Source of the DNA: Hyphomicrobium sulfonivorans
GTDB lineage: Bacteria > Pseudomonadota > Alphaproteobacteria > Rhizobiales > Hyphomicrobiaceae
NCBI RefSeq assembly: GCF_013306565.1
Contig: NZ_PZPO01000001.1
Coordinates: 310,001-374,000 of the forward strand
Direction: 5' to 3'
DNA length: 64,000 nt
Positions 1 through 9,883 of the stretch are shown in pieces (position 1 is the stretch's first letter; each line of letters starts with the position of its first letter). The position numbers and the translations under genes are program-made. A model generated the notes under the pieces. That model did not search any database and had not been told where the DNA came from. It saw only the letters and a program-made list of their open reading frames with translations.

Positions 1-183
1 CGCCTTGGGACACTTCTCGTTCAGGGTCAGAAGAATCGCGTCGACAGACTTCGCGGTCTCCAGCATCTCCTCGATGGTGATCTTAGGATCATCGCCATGG
101 GCGATCACATCGTAGGTGGCGCGGGCGCGCTCCATGGCTGCGGGCGGCAGGGGCCAGGTGATCAGGATTTTCTTCTTGCTCAT
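1..183 (-). CDS. D-isomer-specific 2-hydroxyacid dehydrogenase, N-terminal fragment
   Basis: Only the first 61 codons lie in the window; the gene runs off the left edge. The translation begins MSKKKILITWPLPPAAMERA and continues through a segment with IEEMLETAKSVDAILLTLNEK. This matches the N-terminal substrate-binding half of the D-2-hydroxyacid dehydrogenase family (glyoxylate/hydroxypyruvate reductases, D-lactate and phosphoglycerate dehydrogenases), soluble NAD(P)H-dependent enzymes. The Rossmann motif and the catalytic Arg/Glu/His are outside the window, so substrate cannot be judged. An ATG follows a GGGGGAGA ribosome-binding sequence. It is divergent from the gene at 409. Confidence 0.75.
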   Translation of the reverse strand, partial: MSKKKILITWPLPPAAMERARATYDVIAHGDDPKITIEEMLETAKSVDAILLTLNEKCPKA

Positions 184-408
184 GGGAACGGGTTCTCCCC
201 CTAAGGTATGAGTGCATCGTTGCTGGCGCGATCCATGCCGCAATGGGGCCGCTCTGACAAGCGCGGCGATGCCCTACAGCAACGCTTTGTTCACCATGCA
301 TAGTGAAACTCTGCCGGTCTCCAATCTGCAAATGCTGCGAATGCAGCAAATGCCGCACCTGCGCGTGCGGGCGGTACGGATCGCCCCACGGGTGAAGGTC
401 ACCCGCCA

Positions 409-777
409 ATGCTGAAAGTCGTCGTCGCCGTACTGGCCGTTCTCGCAGTTGCGAAATTATGGGCGCAGGATCGCCTGTATCGGGATGGCGCTGAAGAAGC
501 GCTGCTGCAGGCCTATCGTGACCGCGCCATCGCTGCCTGCCAGAGCGCACCGCCGGAAGTATTATCCGCGAGCGCAATGCCATTATGGACCCAGCCCGCA
601 TCGGTGGATCTGGTCATCGGACGCACGGATGTCGATGTCCACATCTGGCAGCTCGACAGCGAGCACTGGCCGGCCCGCTTCCGCCATCCGCATGTGGTAC
701 TGACCCTGGATGACCGCGCTACGCCGATCTGCCGCTACGACGTTATTGAAGGCCGCGCCTACGTCACACAGATGTAG
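409..777 (+). CDS. hypothetical protein with N-terminal membrane/signal segment
   Basis: A 122-residue protein I cannot assign. Residues 1-18 (MLKVVVAVLAVLAVAKLW) form a hydrophobic segment that could be an uncleaved anchor or a signal peptide. The rest is a compact polar domain with two cysteines (in IAACQSA and PICRYDV) that could form a disulfide in the periplasm, and a Trp-rich centre (HIWQLDSEHW). The ATG at 409 has GAAGG about nine bases upstream. Codon use and the alternation of hydrophobic and polar residues look like a real gene. The neighbours give no functional clue. Confidence 0.6.
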   Translation: MLKVVVAVLAVLAVAKLWAQDRLYRDGAEEALLQAYRDRAIAACQSAPPEVLSASAMPLWTQPASVDLVIGRTDVDVHIWQLDSEHWPARFRHPHVVLTLDDRATPICRYDVIEGRAYVTQM

Positions 778-1345
778 CTCCCTCATCCGTCGGTCTGTCC
801 GCTGACATCCGCCCCGACCGCGCGCGCAATATCCAAAGCCGTTGTGCAGGCACGCGAGCGGCACCTGCGTTCGCTGCGCTGCAATGCAATTGCGCGTGGC
901 TCACGGGACTCCTCCCAATGCAGCAGCGTGGCTGTGTCCGAAGCACATCAGGACAGGGAATAATTCGCGGATCACGGCTTCATGCCGCCTCGGGGGTTGT
1001 TCAGCAGTCTTCGGAGTTTGACAGGCCTCATACTGACGGTGTTACCTGCCCAAAAAGGGCGCTTCACAGCCTGCATCAGGCCGGCGGCGCACTTAACGAT
1101 AATCGCAGGAGAAACGGCGGACCGGCCAAGCGCCGACTACCGTTGTGGGGGAGGACTGACGACCATGCCGAGCACCGACGCCATGTAACAACAGCCGCAA
1201 CAAGCGAACTGCAATTCCGTCTCCGCGGCTGCCGGCCGCGATCCATCATCCGGCTTTCAATGGGCAAAATCAGGAATGCTCCTTACAGCCCGCAGGAAGC
1301 CCAAGCTAAGCAAACCGATGAACGCGGTTGCCTCCTGTGAGTGAT
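778..1345. other. intergenic region without a convincing gene
   Basis: About 570 bases. Open frames here (for example 918-1340) are rich in Arg/His/Pro and have no ribosome-binding site or recognisable domain, so I do not call them. A TTGACA hexamer at 1018-1023 and a small GCCC-A5-GGGC hairpin near 1048-1060 are the only structured elements noticed; neither can be tied to a gene with confidence. Confidence 0.4.
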
Positions 1346-1774
1346 ATGAAATTCTCAACTGCCCTCGCCGCCGCTGCGGCCCTCAGCTTTCTCGGCGCCC
1401 TCGCAACTGCGCACAGCGCTGCCGCTGAAGACATCACGCTGGAACTGAACAAGCTTGAGAAATCCGAGAAGGGCTGCCGCGCCTATATCGTCGTCTCGAA
1501 CCCGACGTCCACCAGCTTCGACACCTACAAGCTCGATCTGGTGCTGTTCCAGACCGATGGCGTCATCGGCCGCCGTCTGGCGCTGGATCTGGCCCCCGTC
1601 CGCGCCGACAAGCGCACGGTGAAGCTGTTCGACCTTGAAGGCACAGACTGCAACGGCATCGGCAGCTTCCTCGTCAACGACGTCCTGGACTGCCGCACGG
1701 CCGAAGGCCCGGTCAACGCCTGCCTGGCAGGTCTGAAGGTCCGCTCGCTTACCAAGGTCGATATTTCAAAGTAA
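1346..1774 (+). CDS. exported conserved protein (alphaproteobacterial 'Tat pathway signal sequence domain' type)
   Basis: A 142-residue secreted protein. Residues 1-26 are a signal peptide (MKFSTALAAAAALSFLGALA, then an AHSAAAED cleavage region). The mature part carries the conserved string DLVLFQTDGVIGRRLALDLA and three cysteines, suggesting a periplasmic beta-rich domain. Very similar proteins are annotated in Rhodobacterales and Hyphomicrobiales as 'Tat pathway signal sequence domain protein', although no twin-arginine is present here. The ATG at 1346 is preferred over an in-frame TTG at 1328 because the signal peptide starts there. A hairpin terminator follows at 1805. Function unknown. 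Confidence 0.75.
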   Translation: MKFSTALAAAAALSFLGALATAHSAAAEDITLELNKLEKSEKGCRAYIVVSNPTSTSFDTYKLDLVLFQTDGVIGRRLALDLAPVRADKRTVKLFDLEGTDCNGIGSFLVNDVLDCRTAEGPVNACLAGLKVRSLTKVDISK

Positions 1775-1804
1775 GCGGCTGGACGCACCTGACGGAACAA
1801 ACTT

Positions 1805-1834
1805 GGGCGGCTGGAAAAACGGCCGCCCTTCCCT
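1805..1834 (+). terminator. probable intrinsic terminator
   Basis: Perfect 7-bp inverted repeat GGGCGGC (1805-1811) / GCCGCCC (1822-1828) followed by a pyrimidine tract TTCCCTTC, 30 bases after the stop codon at 1774. The T-run is poor, so termination may be weak. Confidence 0.45.
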
Positions 1835-1989
1835 TCGCATCGGCTATTGCCTCGTGTCAGAGGCCGCGCCGACCGTGCCGCGCCGAGACGGCACGAAATG
1901 TTTTATTCGTTCCAGGACCAGACGTCGGTTTACCGCTCGTTATTATCTCGCCCAGTAGGGTGCGAACTTAACCAGCGGCAAATGCGGCA

Positions 1990-2837
<848 letters not shown>

Positions 2838-2841
<4 letters not shown>

Positions 2842-5057
2842 GCGACGCAGCAACAATGCAGCTTGCCACGCCAGGCGAGGGCCGAAGCATGCCCACAGCT
2901 GACAAATCAATCGGCCGCATCGTGTCGGTTACCGGCTCGAAGGCGATCGTGCTGCTCGACAGCCAGCCGGGCGGCGTGGTCAACTTCCGTGACCGCCCCG
3001 ACATGGGCACGCTGCTGGCCATCGACACGCCCAACACTGTGGTGCTTGCCATCGTATCGGCGCTCAGCGTTCCTGTGCCGGCGACGCGCGAGGACGAAGC
3101 AGAAATCTGGATCGCAGAACTCGGCCTTGTCGGCGAACTGTGGCGCGATCAGGAAGGCAATGCCACCATCTTCGCGCGCGGCGTCACGGCCTATCCTTCG
3201 CTTGGTAACCGTGTGCGCGTTGCATCCAAGGCGGAACTGAGCGCGGCCTTCTGCGGCGATCCCGACCGCTCGGTGCGCATCGGTTGCATCCGCCAGGATA
3301 GCACCATCCCCGCGATGATCCGCGTCGATGACCTGCTCGGCAAGCACTTCGCAATTCTGGGCACGACCGGCACTGGCAAATCTTGCACAACCGCGTTGAT
3401 CCTGCGCTCCATCCTTGAGCGCAACCCGGCCGCGCACATCGTGCTGCTCGATCCGCACAATGAATATGCGACGGCGTTTGCCGAATGGGCCGAGGTTATC
3501 AGCCCGCGCAACATGCAACTTCCGTTCTGGCTCCTCAACTTCGAGGAAGTCGTCGAGGTCCTGATTTCCGATCAGTCTCGCAAGGCCGAAATCGAGATCC
3601 TGCAGGAGCTGATCCCGATTGCGAAGGCGCGCTACAGCGCCGGCCGCTCACGCGAAGCGCTGCGCCGTGCTGGCGTGCCGGAACAGGTGCGCTTCACCGT
3701 CGACACGCCTGTGCCCTACCGCATCTCAGACCTTACCGGTCTGATCGACGAGCGCATGGGCAAACTCGAAAACAAAAAGGATCTGTCGCCCTATCGCCAG
3801 TTGAAGCTGCGCATCGACTCCATCTCACAGGATGCGCGCTATGCCTTCATGTTCGGCTCGCTGACGGTTTATGATGGCATGACGCAGGTGCTGTCGCGCA
3901 TCTTCCGCGTGCCGGTCAACAACAAGCCGATCACCATCGTCGAGCTGACCGGCCTGCCGACCGAAATCATCAACGTCGTCGTGTCGGTTCTTGCCCGCAT
4001 GACCTTCGACTTTGCGCACTGGAGCGAAGGCAAGGTGCCGCTCAACATTGTTTGCGAAGAGGCGCATCGCTACGTGCCCGCCGCCGATCACATGGGCTTT
4101 GAGCCGTGCAAGCGCGCCATCGCCAAGATCGCCAAGGAAGGCCGCAAGTACGGTGTCTCGCTGTGCATCGTTTCGCAGCGTCCGGCCGAGGTTGATCCGA
4201 CCATTCTCTCCCAGTGCAACACCGTGTTCGCGCTGCGCATGTCGAACGACCGCGACCAGGAGATCGTGACGTCCGCCATCAGCGATACCGGCTCGGGCCT
4301 GCTGGAATTCCTGCCGTCGCTTGGCCAGCGCGAAGCTCTGGCATTCGGTGACGGCGTTGCGCTGCCAGTGCGCATCAAGTTCGACGAACTTCCCGTCGGC
4401 TGCCTGCCGCGTTCGACAACGGCGCGCTTCACCGAGCATTGGCAGCGATCGGTTGGCGACGATGGCTTCCTCGAAAACGTGGTCGAGCGGTGGCGGTCAT
4501 CCGACATCAGCGCAGTTGGCGATATCACCGGATCGGCCAGCTTCAGTGCTGAAGAATATACGCCGGACGATGACGAGGCCGATGAGGATGCCGGCTCGTT
4601 CAGCAGCGCTGCAAGCGCGCCCGCTCCATCGCCTGCCGCTGCTGCGCCGCGTGTAAGTGATCCCTATCGTCAGCCGCGCGCAGCCGTGCCTCCGGCCGAG
4701 GCCACGATGCCTTCCGCCGATGCAACGGCACAATTCCAGTCGCCGGCTGCGCCGGAGCCATCGTTGCGGCGACCACCGTCGAGCGATGCTCCGCCCACCC
4801 GCACTGCGCCCGCTGAAGCCGCGCGCGCATCCGGCGGAGACACGCCACTAGCCGGGCAGCCCGCCTACGCGCCGTCACGGCTATCAACACTTGCCCAGCA
4901 GGCCGCTGCCGCACCGCGCTCCGGGTTTGCTCAGCGCAAGGAAAATACACCGCCAGCCGACGCGCAGGAAAATGCGCCACCAGCCGACGAGCAACGCGAA
5001 CAGCCCTCCACGCTGAAATCGTTGCGCGAGCGGTTGATTCAGCGGCAGCAGCGCTGA
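2838..5057 (+). CDS. HerA-type (DUF87) hexameric ATPase
   Basis: A 739-residue ATPase of the HerA/FtsK superfamily. Residues about 25-135 form the small beta-barrel (HAS-barrel) domain of HerA. The motor core has Walker A GTTGTGKS at 175-182, Walker [13 protein letters not shown] from about 402, then [19 protein letters not shown] and the [16 protein letters not shown] sensor/arginine-finger region typical of DUF87. Residues from about 590 to the end are Pro/Ala-rich and disordered, ending in a basic helix [11 protein letters not shown]. Archaeal HerA pumps DNA with the nuclease NurA in end resection; here no NurA gene is nearby, and the overlapping upstream gene is a histidine kinase. DNA translocation is inferred from the family. 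An in-frame Met at residue 18 is a possible alternative start. Confidence 0.88.
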
Positions 5058-5098
5058 CGCGCCGACGGCCGCGCAGAATTTGCAGCGAGCTGTGTCTA

Positions 5099-5995
5099 TC
5101 AGCCGTGCTTCTGCGGATCGCCCTGGCGCATAGACACGATGCGATGCGGCGGCACGGGCTGCGCATCAGCCGGCTCGGCAGGCGCTGTGGCAAGCGTCTG
5201 ACGGAAGCGCCGCCAGCTCAGCGGGACGGTCAACAGATAGATGATGCTGGCACCGGTCAGAGTTCCGAATGGATACGTGACCAGCAGCGCCACCACGCCG
5301 ACCGCCAGAATAAACAGCGGCAGCACATACTCGCGCGAAATACGCTCGCCCAGCAGCTTGCCGGAGAATGTCGGGATGGTCGACACCATCATGAAGGCGA
5401 TAGTCAGCGTATAGACGAGCACCACGTCCAGCACATACGGCGATGAGCGGATCTCTCCGAAGCCAAGGTGCTCGATGTAAACCGGCAGCAGCACCACAAT
5501 GGCGGCAGCGGGCGTAGGCATGCCGGAGAAGTAGGCTGTCTGCCATTTCGGCTTGTCGTCATCTATCGCCACGTTGAAGCGCGCCAGTCTGAGCGCGGAA
5601 GCCAGCGCGAAGATCATCACGCAGATCCAGCCCAGACTTTTAAGATCGCCCAAGCCCCACGTGAAAATCAGAAAGGCGGGCGCCACACCGAAGTTCACGA
5701 AATCGGCGAGGCTATCCAGCTCGGCGCCGAAACGCGACGAGGCCTTCAACAGGCGCGCGACGCGGCCATCGATGCCATCCAGCAGCGCGGCGAATACGAT
5801 CAGACCCAGCGCCAGCTCGTAGCGACCCTCAATCGACATGCGAATAGAGGTCAGGCCCGCACAAAGCCCCAGCAGCGTGAAGAAGTTTGGCACCAGCATG
5901 CGCACCGGCACCCGCTGCTGCCGGAACATCGACGCGCGGCGGCGGCGGCGTGTTTCACGCTCCAGCCGGGGAATGATCGGATCTATGCCCAACAA
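5099..5995 (-). CDS. pssA: CDP-diacylglycerol--serine O-phosphatidyltransferase
   Basis: A 298-residue integral membrane enzyme that makes phosphatidylserine from CDP-diacylglycerol and serine. The CDP-alcohol phosphotransferase signature D-x2-DG-x2-AR-x8-G-x3-D-x3-D is complete (DGIDGRVARLL, then GAELDSLAD). Several transmembrane helices follow. A strong AGGAGG lies directly before two consecutive TTG codons at 5995 and 5992; the second has the better spacing, so a TTG start is likely. The gene follows psd by 83 bases on the same strand, giving the two-step pathway to phosphatidylethanolamine. It converges on the HerA gene with only 41 bases between. Confidence 0.95.
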   Translation of the reverse strand: MLGIDPIIPRLERETRRRRRASMFRQQRVPVRMLVPNFFTLLGLCAGLTSIRMSIEGRYELALGLIVFAALLDGIDGRVARLLKASSRFGAELDSLADFVNFGVAPAFLIFTWGLGDLKSLGWICVMIFALASALRLARFNVAIDDDKPKWQTAYFSGMPTPAAAIVVLLPVYIEHLGFGEIRSSPYVLDVVLVYTLTIAFMMVSTIPTFSGKLLGERISREYVLPLFILAVGVVALLVTYPFGTLTGASIIYLLTVPLSWRRFRQTLATAPAEPADAQPVPPHRIVSMRQGDPQKHG

Positions 5996-6078
5996 CGCCT
6001 CCTACCGCGCATCCTGCTGAGAAATTATGCTGCGTGCGGCCGATCCGGAATGATCAGGATCTGCCGCACGCATATTTA

Positions 6079-6792
6079 TCAGTTCCGACGTGCAACGCGC
6101 TCGGGCTCAGCCGACTGCAGATCAGCCAGGATCGTCTCACCCGCGACTGCAGTCTGCCCGATCGCAACCAGTGCATGGTATCCCGGCGGCAGATAGACAT
6201 CCACGCGCGAGCCAAAGCGGATCAGACCCAGCCGCTCACCCGCCGCTACGTTGTCACCCTCATGGGTGAACGGCACGATGCGACGCGCGACCAGACCTGC
6301 AATCTGAACCACACCGATCTCAACGCCATCCGGCTTCTGAATGATCATCACGCGGCGTTCGTTTTCCTCGCTCGCCTTATCGAGTGCCGCATTCAAAAAT
6401 GCACCCGGCACATAGATCGAACGGGCGATGCGGCCTGATACCGGCGAGCGCGTGATGTGAACGTTGAGCACGCTGAGGAAGGTGGAGATACGCACGCGCG
6501 GCTCCGGGCCAAGCCCCATTTCGATCGGCGGCGTCACCGTCTCGATGGCGGCGATGCGGCCGTCAGCTGGCGCGATGATCAAGCCCTCGCGCAACGGTGT
6601 GACACGATCAGGGTCGCGGAAGAAATAGGCGACGTAGAGCGCGGCGATCACGAACAGCCAGCCCAGCGGCTCCCAGATCATGAAAAACACCAGCGCCAGA
6701 CCGGCCGCAATCGCGATGAACTTGTAACCGTCGCGGTTCACCGGCGCGAGGCTGTCTATGATGGTGTCGATAAGACCATGTCTGTTGGACAC
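6079..6792 (-). CDS. psd: phosphatidylserine decarboxylase proenzyme
   Basis: A 237-residue membrane-associated decarboxylase turning phosphatidylserine into phosphatidylethanolamine. It is the short bacterial form. The self-cleavage site is the Gly-Ser in LIRFGSRVDVYLP near the C-terminus, where the Ser becomes the pyruvoyl group of the alpha chain. Residues about 20-60 contain two hydrophobic segments (FIAIAAGLALVFFMIW and LFVIAALYVAYFF). The catalytic-region strings NVHITRSPVSG and ADGRIAAIE are present. Translation begins at a GTG with AGGAG eight bases upstream. It lies upstream of pssA and presumably shares its transcript. Confidence 0.96.
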   Translation of the reverse strand: MSNRHGLIDTIIDSLAPVNRDGYKFIAIAAGLALVFFMIWEPLGWLFVIAALYVAYFFRDPDRVTPLREGLIIAPADGRIAAIETVTPPIEMGLGPEPRVRISTFLSVLNVHITRSPVSGRIARSIYVPGAFLNAALDKASEENERRVMIIQKPDGVEIGVVQIAGLVARRIVPFTHEGDNVAAGERLGLIRFGSRVDVYLPPGYHALVAIGQTAVAGETILADLQSAEPERVARRN

Positions 6793-6879
6793 GAACTGCT
6801 CCTAGCTATGCATTTGCCGACCGGCGTACGCCCTACGGTCGCTGAGTTAATCTTTTGCCTGACGCTATTGTGGCGACGG

Positions 6880-8457
6880 CTATTCCAGTGGCACCGACAC
6901 AAAACGGTGCGCACCGTTGGCATCTTCCAGCTCAAGCATGATGGTTGAGCGGTTGCCCTTTTTCTTGATGGTCTGCACCCGCCGCACGACATCCTTGGGG
7001 CTGCGAACCGGCTCGTTGGCAGCCTGAACGATCACGTCGCCAGGTCGAATGCCGCCGGGAACAGAACTCTTCGGGTCAACGGCGGTAACCACCGCTCCAG
7101 TGATATCCGCATCCAGCTCGAACTTCTTGCGCAGCTCGTCCGTCAGCTCGGCAAGCTTCATTCCCAACAGCTCTGTTTCCGCAGTCGCCGCGCCACCTTC
7201 TCCATTGGCAGCTGGCGCAGCGGCATCGGATTCATCAGCCAGACGACCAACAGTGACCTGCAGGATCTTGCGCTCGCCGTTGCGCAGCACTTCCACCGGC
7301 ACAGTCCTGTCGATCGGCGTACGTGCCACCAGCTTCGGCAAGCTGCGCATGCCGGCCACCTGCTCGTTGTCGAAACGCAGGATGACATCGCCCGGCATCA
7401 GGCCAGCAGCCTCTGCGGGGCCGCCCGGTGTCAGCGCCGCAATGACAGCGCCGACGTTGTCAGGAATTTTCAGCGACGCGGCGATGTCTTCGGATACGGA
7501 CTGGATCTTCACGCCCAGCCAGCCGCGACGCACTTCGCGAAATTGCGTGATTTGCTGCACCACCGGCACGACTGTGTCAGCGGGTACCGCAAAGCCGATA
7601 CCGATAGAGCCGCCAGTCGGCGAGATGATCGCCGTATTCACGCCGATGACCTCGCCATCCATGTTGAACAGCGGTCCGCCCGAGTTGCCCTTGTTGATAG
7701 AGGCGTCGGTTTGCAGATAGTCGTCGTACGGGCCGGAGTTGATGTTGCGCGCCTTGGCCGAAATGATGCCAAGCGTGACGCTGCCGCCGAGGCCGAACGG
7801 ATTGCCGATAGCCATCACCCAGTCACCGACGCGAATGGCGGCCGACGAACCGAACTTCACCGCCTTTAGCGGCGCCTTCGGCTTCACTTTCAGCACCGCG
7901 ATGTCGGTCTTGGTATCGCGGCCCAGCAGCTCGGCCTTCAGCTTCGAGCCATCGTGCAGATTGACCTGAATTTCCTCAGCGCCATCGATCACATGGTTAT
8001 TAGTGACGATGATGCCTTCCTTGCCATCGACAATGAAGCCGCTGCCAAGCGAGGAGACCATGCGGTCCTGAGCCGAGCGGCCGTTGCGGTTGTCGAAGAA
8101 CTCATCAAAATATTCGTGATAGGGGGAACCCTTCGGCACGCTTGGGAGCGGCAGCCCCTGAGGGCCTTTGATCGCCTGACTGGTGGAAATGTTCACCACC
8201 GCCTCGATCAACTGCTCGGCAACCGGCGCGACCGATTGCGGGCCACGCTGCTGCGCGCCAGCCGATCCGCTGCACAGAGCGCCGCTTGCGATCAGCGTGA
8301 GGGCAAAGAAAGTGAACGCGCCAACCTTGCGGCATGGCATCTCGCTCGGCGATCGCCGCCGGGGCGAACCGAACATCCCTGGCAGCCCGCCAAATAACCG
8401 CTCGCGTCCGCTCCGCGCTGCAAGCGACCAACGACCAAGCACCGCCAACTGGTTCAT
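6880..8457 (-). CDS. Do-family (DegP/HtrA) periplasmic serine protease
   Basis: A 525-residue HtrA-type protease/chaperone for misfolded envelope proteins. The catalytic triad is visible as H155 (VTNNHVID), D185 (KTDIAVLK) and S259 (INKGNSGGP). Two PDZ domains follow, starting around RRGWLGVKIQSVSED and TELLGMKLAELTDE. I chose the ATG at 8457 because GGGAGGC lies 7-13 bases upstream. The recognisable signal peptide (MPCRKVGAFTFFALTLIASG, ending SAGAQQ) begins at an in-frame Met at 8340, so that start, or an unusually long n-region, is possible. The frame stays open to 8676 without clear support. It follows hflK-hflC-DUF2065 on the same strand, a common Hyphomicrobiales grouping for membrane-protein quality control. 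Confidence 0.92.
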   Translation of the reverse strand: MNQLAVLGRWSLAARSGRERLFGGLPGMFGSPRRRSPSEMPCRKVGAFTFFALTLIASGALCSGSAGAQQRGPQSVAPVAEQLIEAVVNISTSQAIKGPQGLPLPSVPKGSPYHEYFDEFFDNRNGRSAQDRMVSSLGSGFIVDGKEGIIVTNNHVIDGAEEIQVNLHDGSKLKAELLGRDTKTDIAVLKVKPKAPLKAVKFGSSAAIRVGDWVMAIGNPFGLGGSVTLGIISAKARNINSGPYDDYLQTDASINKGNSGGPLFNMDGEVIGVNTAIISPTGGSIGIGFAVPADTVVPVVQQITQFREVRRGWLGVKIQSVSEDIAASLKIPDNVGAVIAALTPGGPAEAAGLMPGDVILRFDNEQVAGMRSLPKLVARTPIDRTVPVEVLRNGERKILQVTVGRLADESDAAAPAANGEGGAATAETELLGMKLAELTDELRKKFELDADITGAVVTAVDPKSSVPGGIRPGDVIVQAANEPVRSPKDVVRRVQTIKKKGNRSTIMLELEDANGAHRFVSVPLE

Positions 8458-8788
8458 GCTCTCTGCCTCCCGCCGGCGTCGGTCCCGTGCCGGCCGATTC
8501 ATTGGCCTTTTACTTGCCACCGTAGCCCGCGCAAGCGGCGGATTGAGCACAATCGATAAACTCTTTCGTCCCGCCACGCGGCACCGGACTAAGCCCGGTC
8601 GCACCTTAATCCAGAACGCTAACCTCAACCGGTGCGAAGCACTTGCATCGAGAGTAATACGGAACAGTCGCGGCAAGTGGATGGCAAGCCTGACCGGCTG
8701 TCAACGAGACCTGCGGACAAGACGCGGAGCCGTGCGCGCAGTCAATTGAGCAAACTTCGCACCCAGCCTTAGCAAACGCTTCGGCCGG
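8458..8788. other. intergenic region upstream of the Do protease gene
   Basis: About 330 bases between the DUF2065 gene and the protease. The protease frame is open as far as 8676 but the extra residues look non-coding (Arg-rich, no domain). The region probably holds a separate promoter for the protease; I could not single out a convincing -35/-10 pair. Confidence 0.4.
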
Positions 8789-8974
8789 TCAGCCGCGGAT
8801 CAACCATACCAAGGCCAACCCGCCGAGCACTGAACACCAGCCCGCCGTCTTCACTGTAGACTGCGGAAGCGACGCCACAGCCTCGAGCATGCGGTTGGCC
8901 AGATCGGGAACGAGGGCCCACAGGAGGCCCTCGATCACCAACACCAGTCCTAGTCCGACAACAAGGTCGCTCAT
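8789..8974 (-). CDS. DUF2065 small membrane protein
   Basis: A 61-residue protein with two hydrophobic helices: residues 5-22 (VVGLGLVLVIEGLLWALV) and 43-58 (TAGWCSVLGGLALVWLI). The short inter-helix region LANRMLEAVASLP is typical of DUF2065. The gene sits 19 bases after hflC on the same strand, and this family is repeatedly found beside hflKC, so a role in or around the HflKC/FtsH membrane complex is a reasonable inference. The biochemical role is unknown. Confidence 0.85.
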   Translation of the reverse strand: MSDLVVGLGLVLVIEGLLWALVPDLANRMLEAVASLPQSTVKTAGWCSVLGGLALVWLIRG

Positions 8975-8993
8975 GCCCAGCTACTGGCCCTAA

Positions 8994-9881
8994 TTACTGG
9001 CCAGCGGCTGTCGGCTTCTTGCCGTGCGGATCAGCGAAGTACTTGAAGAACTCGCTGTCGGGCGAGATCAGCAGCCGCGTATCCGACGACTTCAGACCCT
9101 GCTCGTAAGCCTGCATGGAGCGATAGAATTCAAAGAATTCCTGATCCTTGCTGTAGGCCTCGGCATAAATCTGGTTACGCTCGGCGTCACCGGCACCGCG
9201 AATTTCCTCGCCCTTACGGCTGGCTTCGGCACGGATCACGGTTGCCTCACGGTCGGCGGTAGCGCGGATGCGGTTTGCTTCAGCGGTACCCTGAGCGCGG
9301 AACTCGGCAGCTTCCCGCTGGCGCTCAGCGCGCATGCGGTCGAACACCGAGTTGGAGTTCTGCTTCGGCAGGTCGGCCCGCTTGATGCGAACGTCAACCA
9401 CTTCAAGACCGAAGTCGGCGCCCTCCTTGTTCACCTGCTGCGCGATGCGCTTCATCAGCTCTTCGCGCTTGTCGCGAACAACATCCTGGAAGGTTGCGCC
9501 GCCAAGCACACGCCGCAGAGCCGATTCAACGATCGGGCCGAGGCGCGATCGTACAGCCTCCTGATACCGCAGCGTCTGGTAGAACTTCAGCGGATCGACG
9601 ATGCGATAGCGAGCAAAGCTATCCACCACGAGACGCTTCTGGTCCGACGCGGTCACTTCCTGCGGCTGGCTGTCCAGATCCAGGATGCGCTTGTCGAACA
9701 CTTCAACGGTGTCGATCAGCGGCAGCTTCCAGTTCAGGCCAGGCTGGGTAACGACGCGCTTATGCTCACCGAAGCGCAGCACAAGTGCCTGCTCGTTCTG
9801 GTGCACGATAAACGCTGAGGTGTAGATGCCGACGGCCGCCAGGCCGAGGGCGATGACGATAATGGCGAGGAACGCGCGCAT
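8994..9881 (-). CDS. hflC: HflC, SPFH/band-7 modulator of FtsH
   Basis: A 295-residue membrane protein of the SPFH (band 7) family. One N-terminal transmembrane segment (FLAIIVIALGLAAVGIYTSA) is followed by the band-7 domain (QALVLRFGEHKRVVTQPGLN) and a long charged coiled coil rich in RAERQREAAEFRAQG. With HflK it forms the large periplasmic cage that surrounds FtsH and restrains its proteolysis of membrane substrates. ATG with GGAGG nine bases upstream; only two bases separate it from the hflK stop codon, so the two are co-translated. Confidence 0.97.
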   Translation of the reverse strand: MRAFLAIIVIALGLAAVGIYTSAFIVHQNEQALVLRFGEHKRVVTQPGLNWKLPLIDTVEVFDKRILDLDSQPQEVTASDQKRLVVDSFARYRIVDPLKFYQTLRYQEAVRSRLGPIVESALRRVLGGATFQDVVRDKREELMKRIAQQVNKEGADFGLEVVDVRIKRADLPKQNSNSVFDRMRAERQREAAEFRAQGTAEANRIRATADREATVIRAEASRKGEEIRGAGDAERNQIYAEAYSKDQEFFEFYRSMQAYEQGLKSSDTRLLISPDSEFFKYFADPHGKKPTAAGQ

Positions 9882-9883
9882 GA

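Noticed and set aside
918-1340. 140-codon frame between the two small exported-protein genes
   Set aside because: No ribosome-binding site, atypical composition, and it overlaps likely promoter DNA of the gene at 1346.
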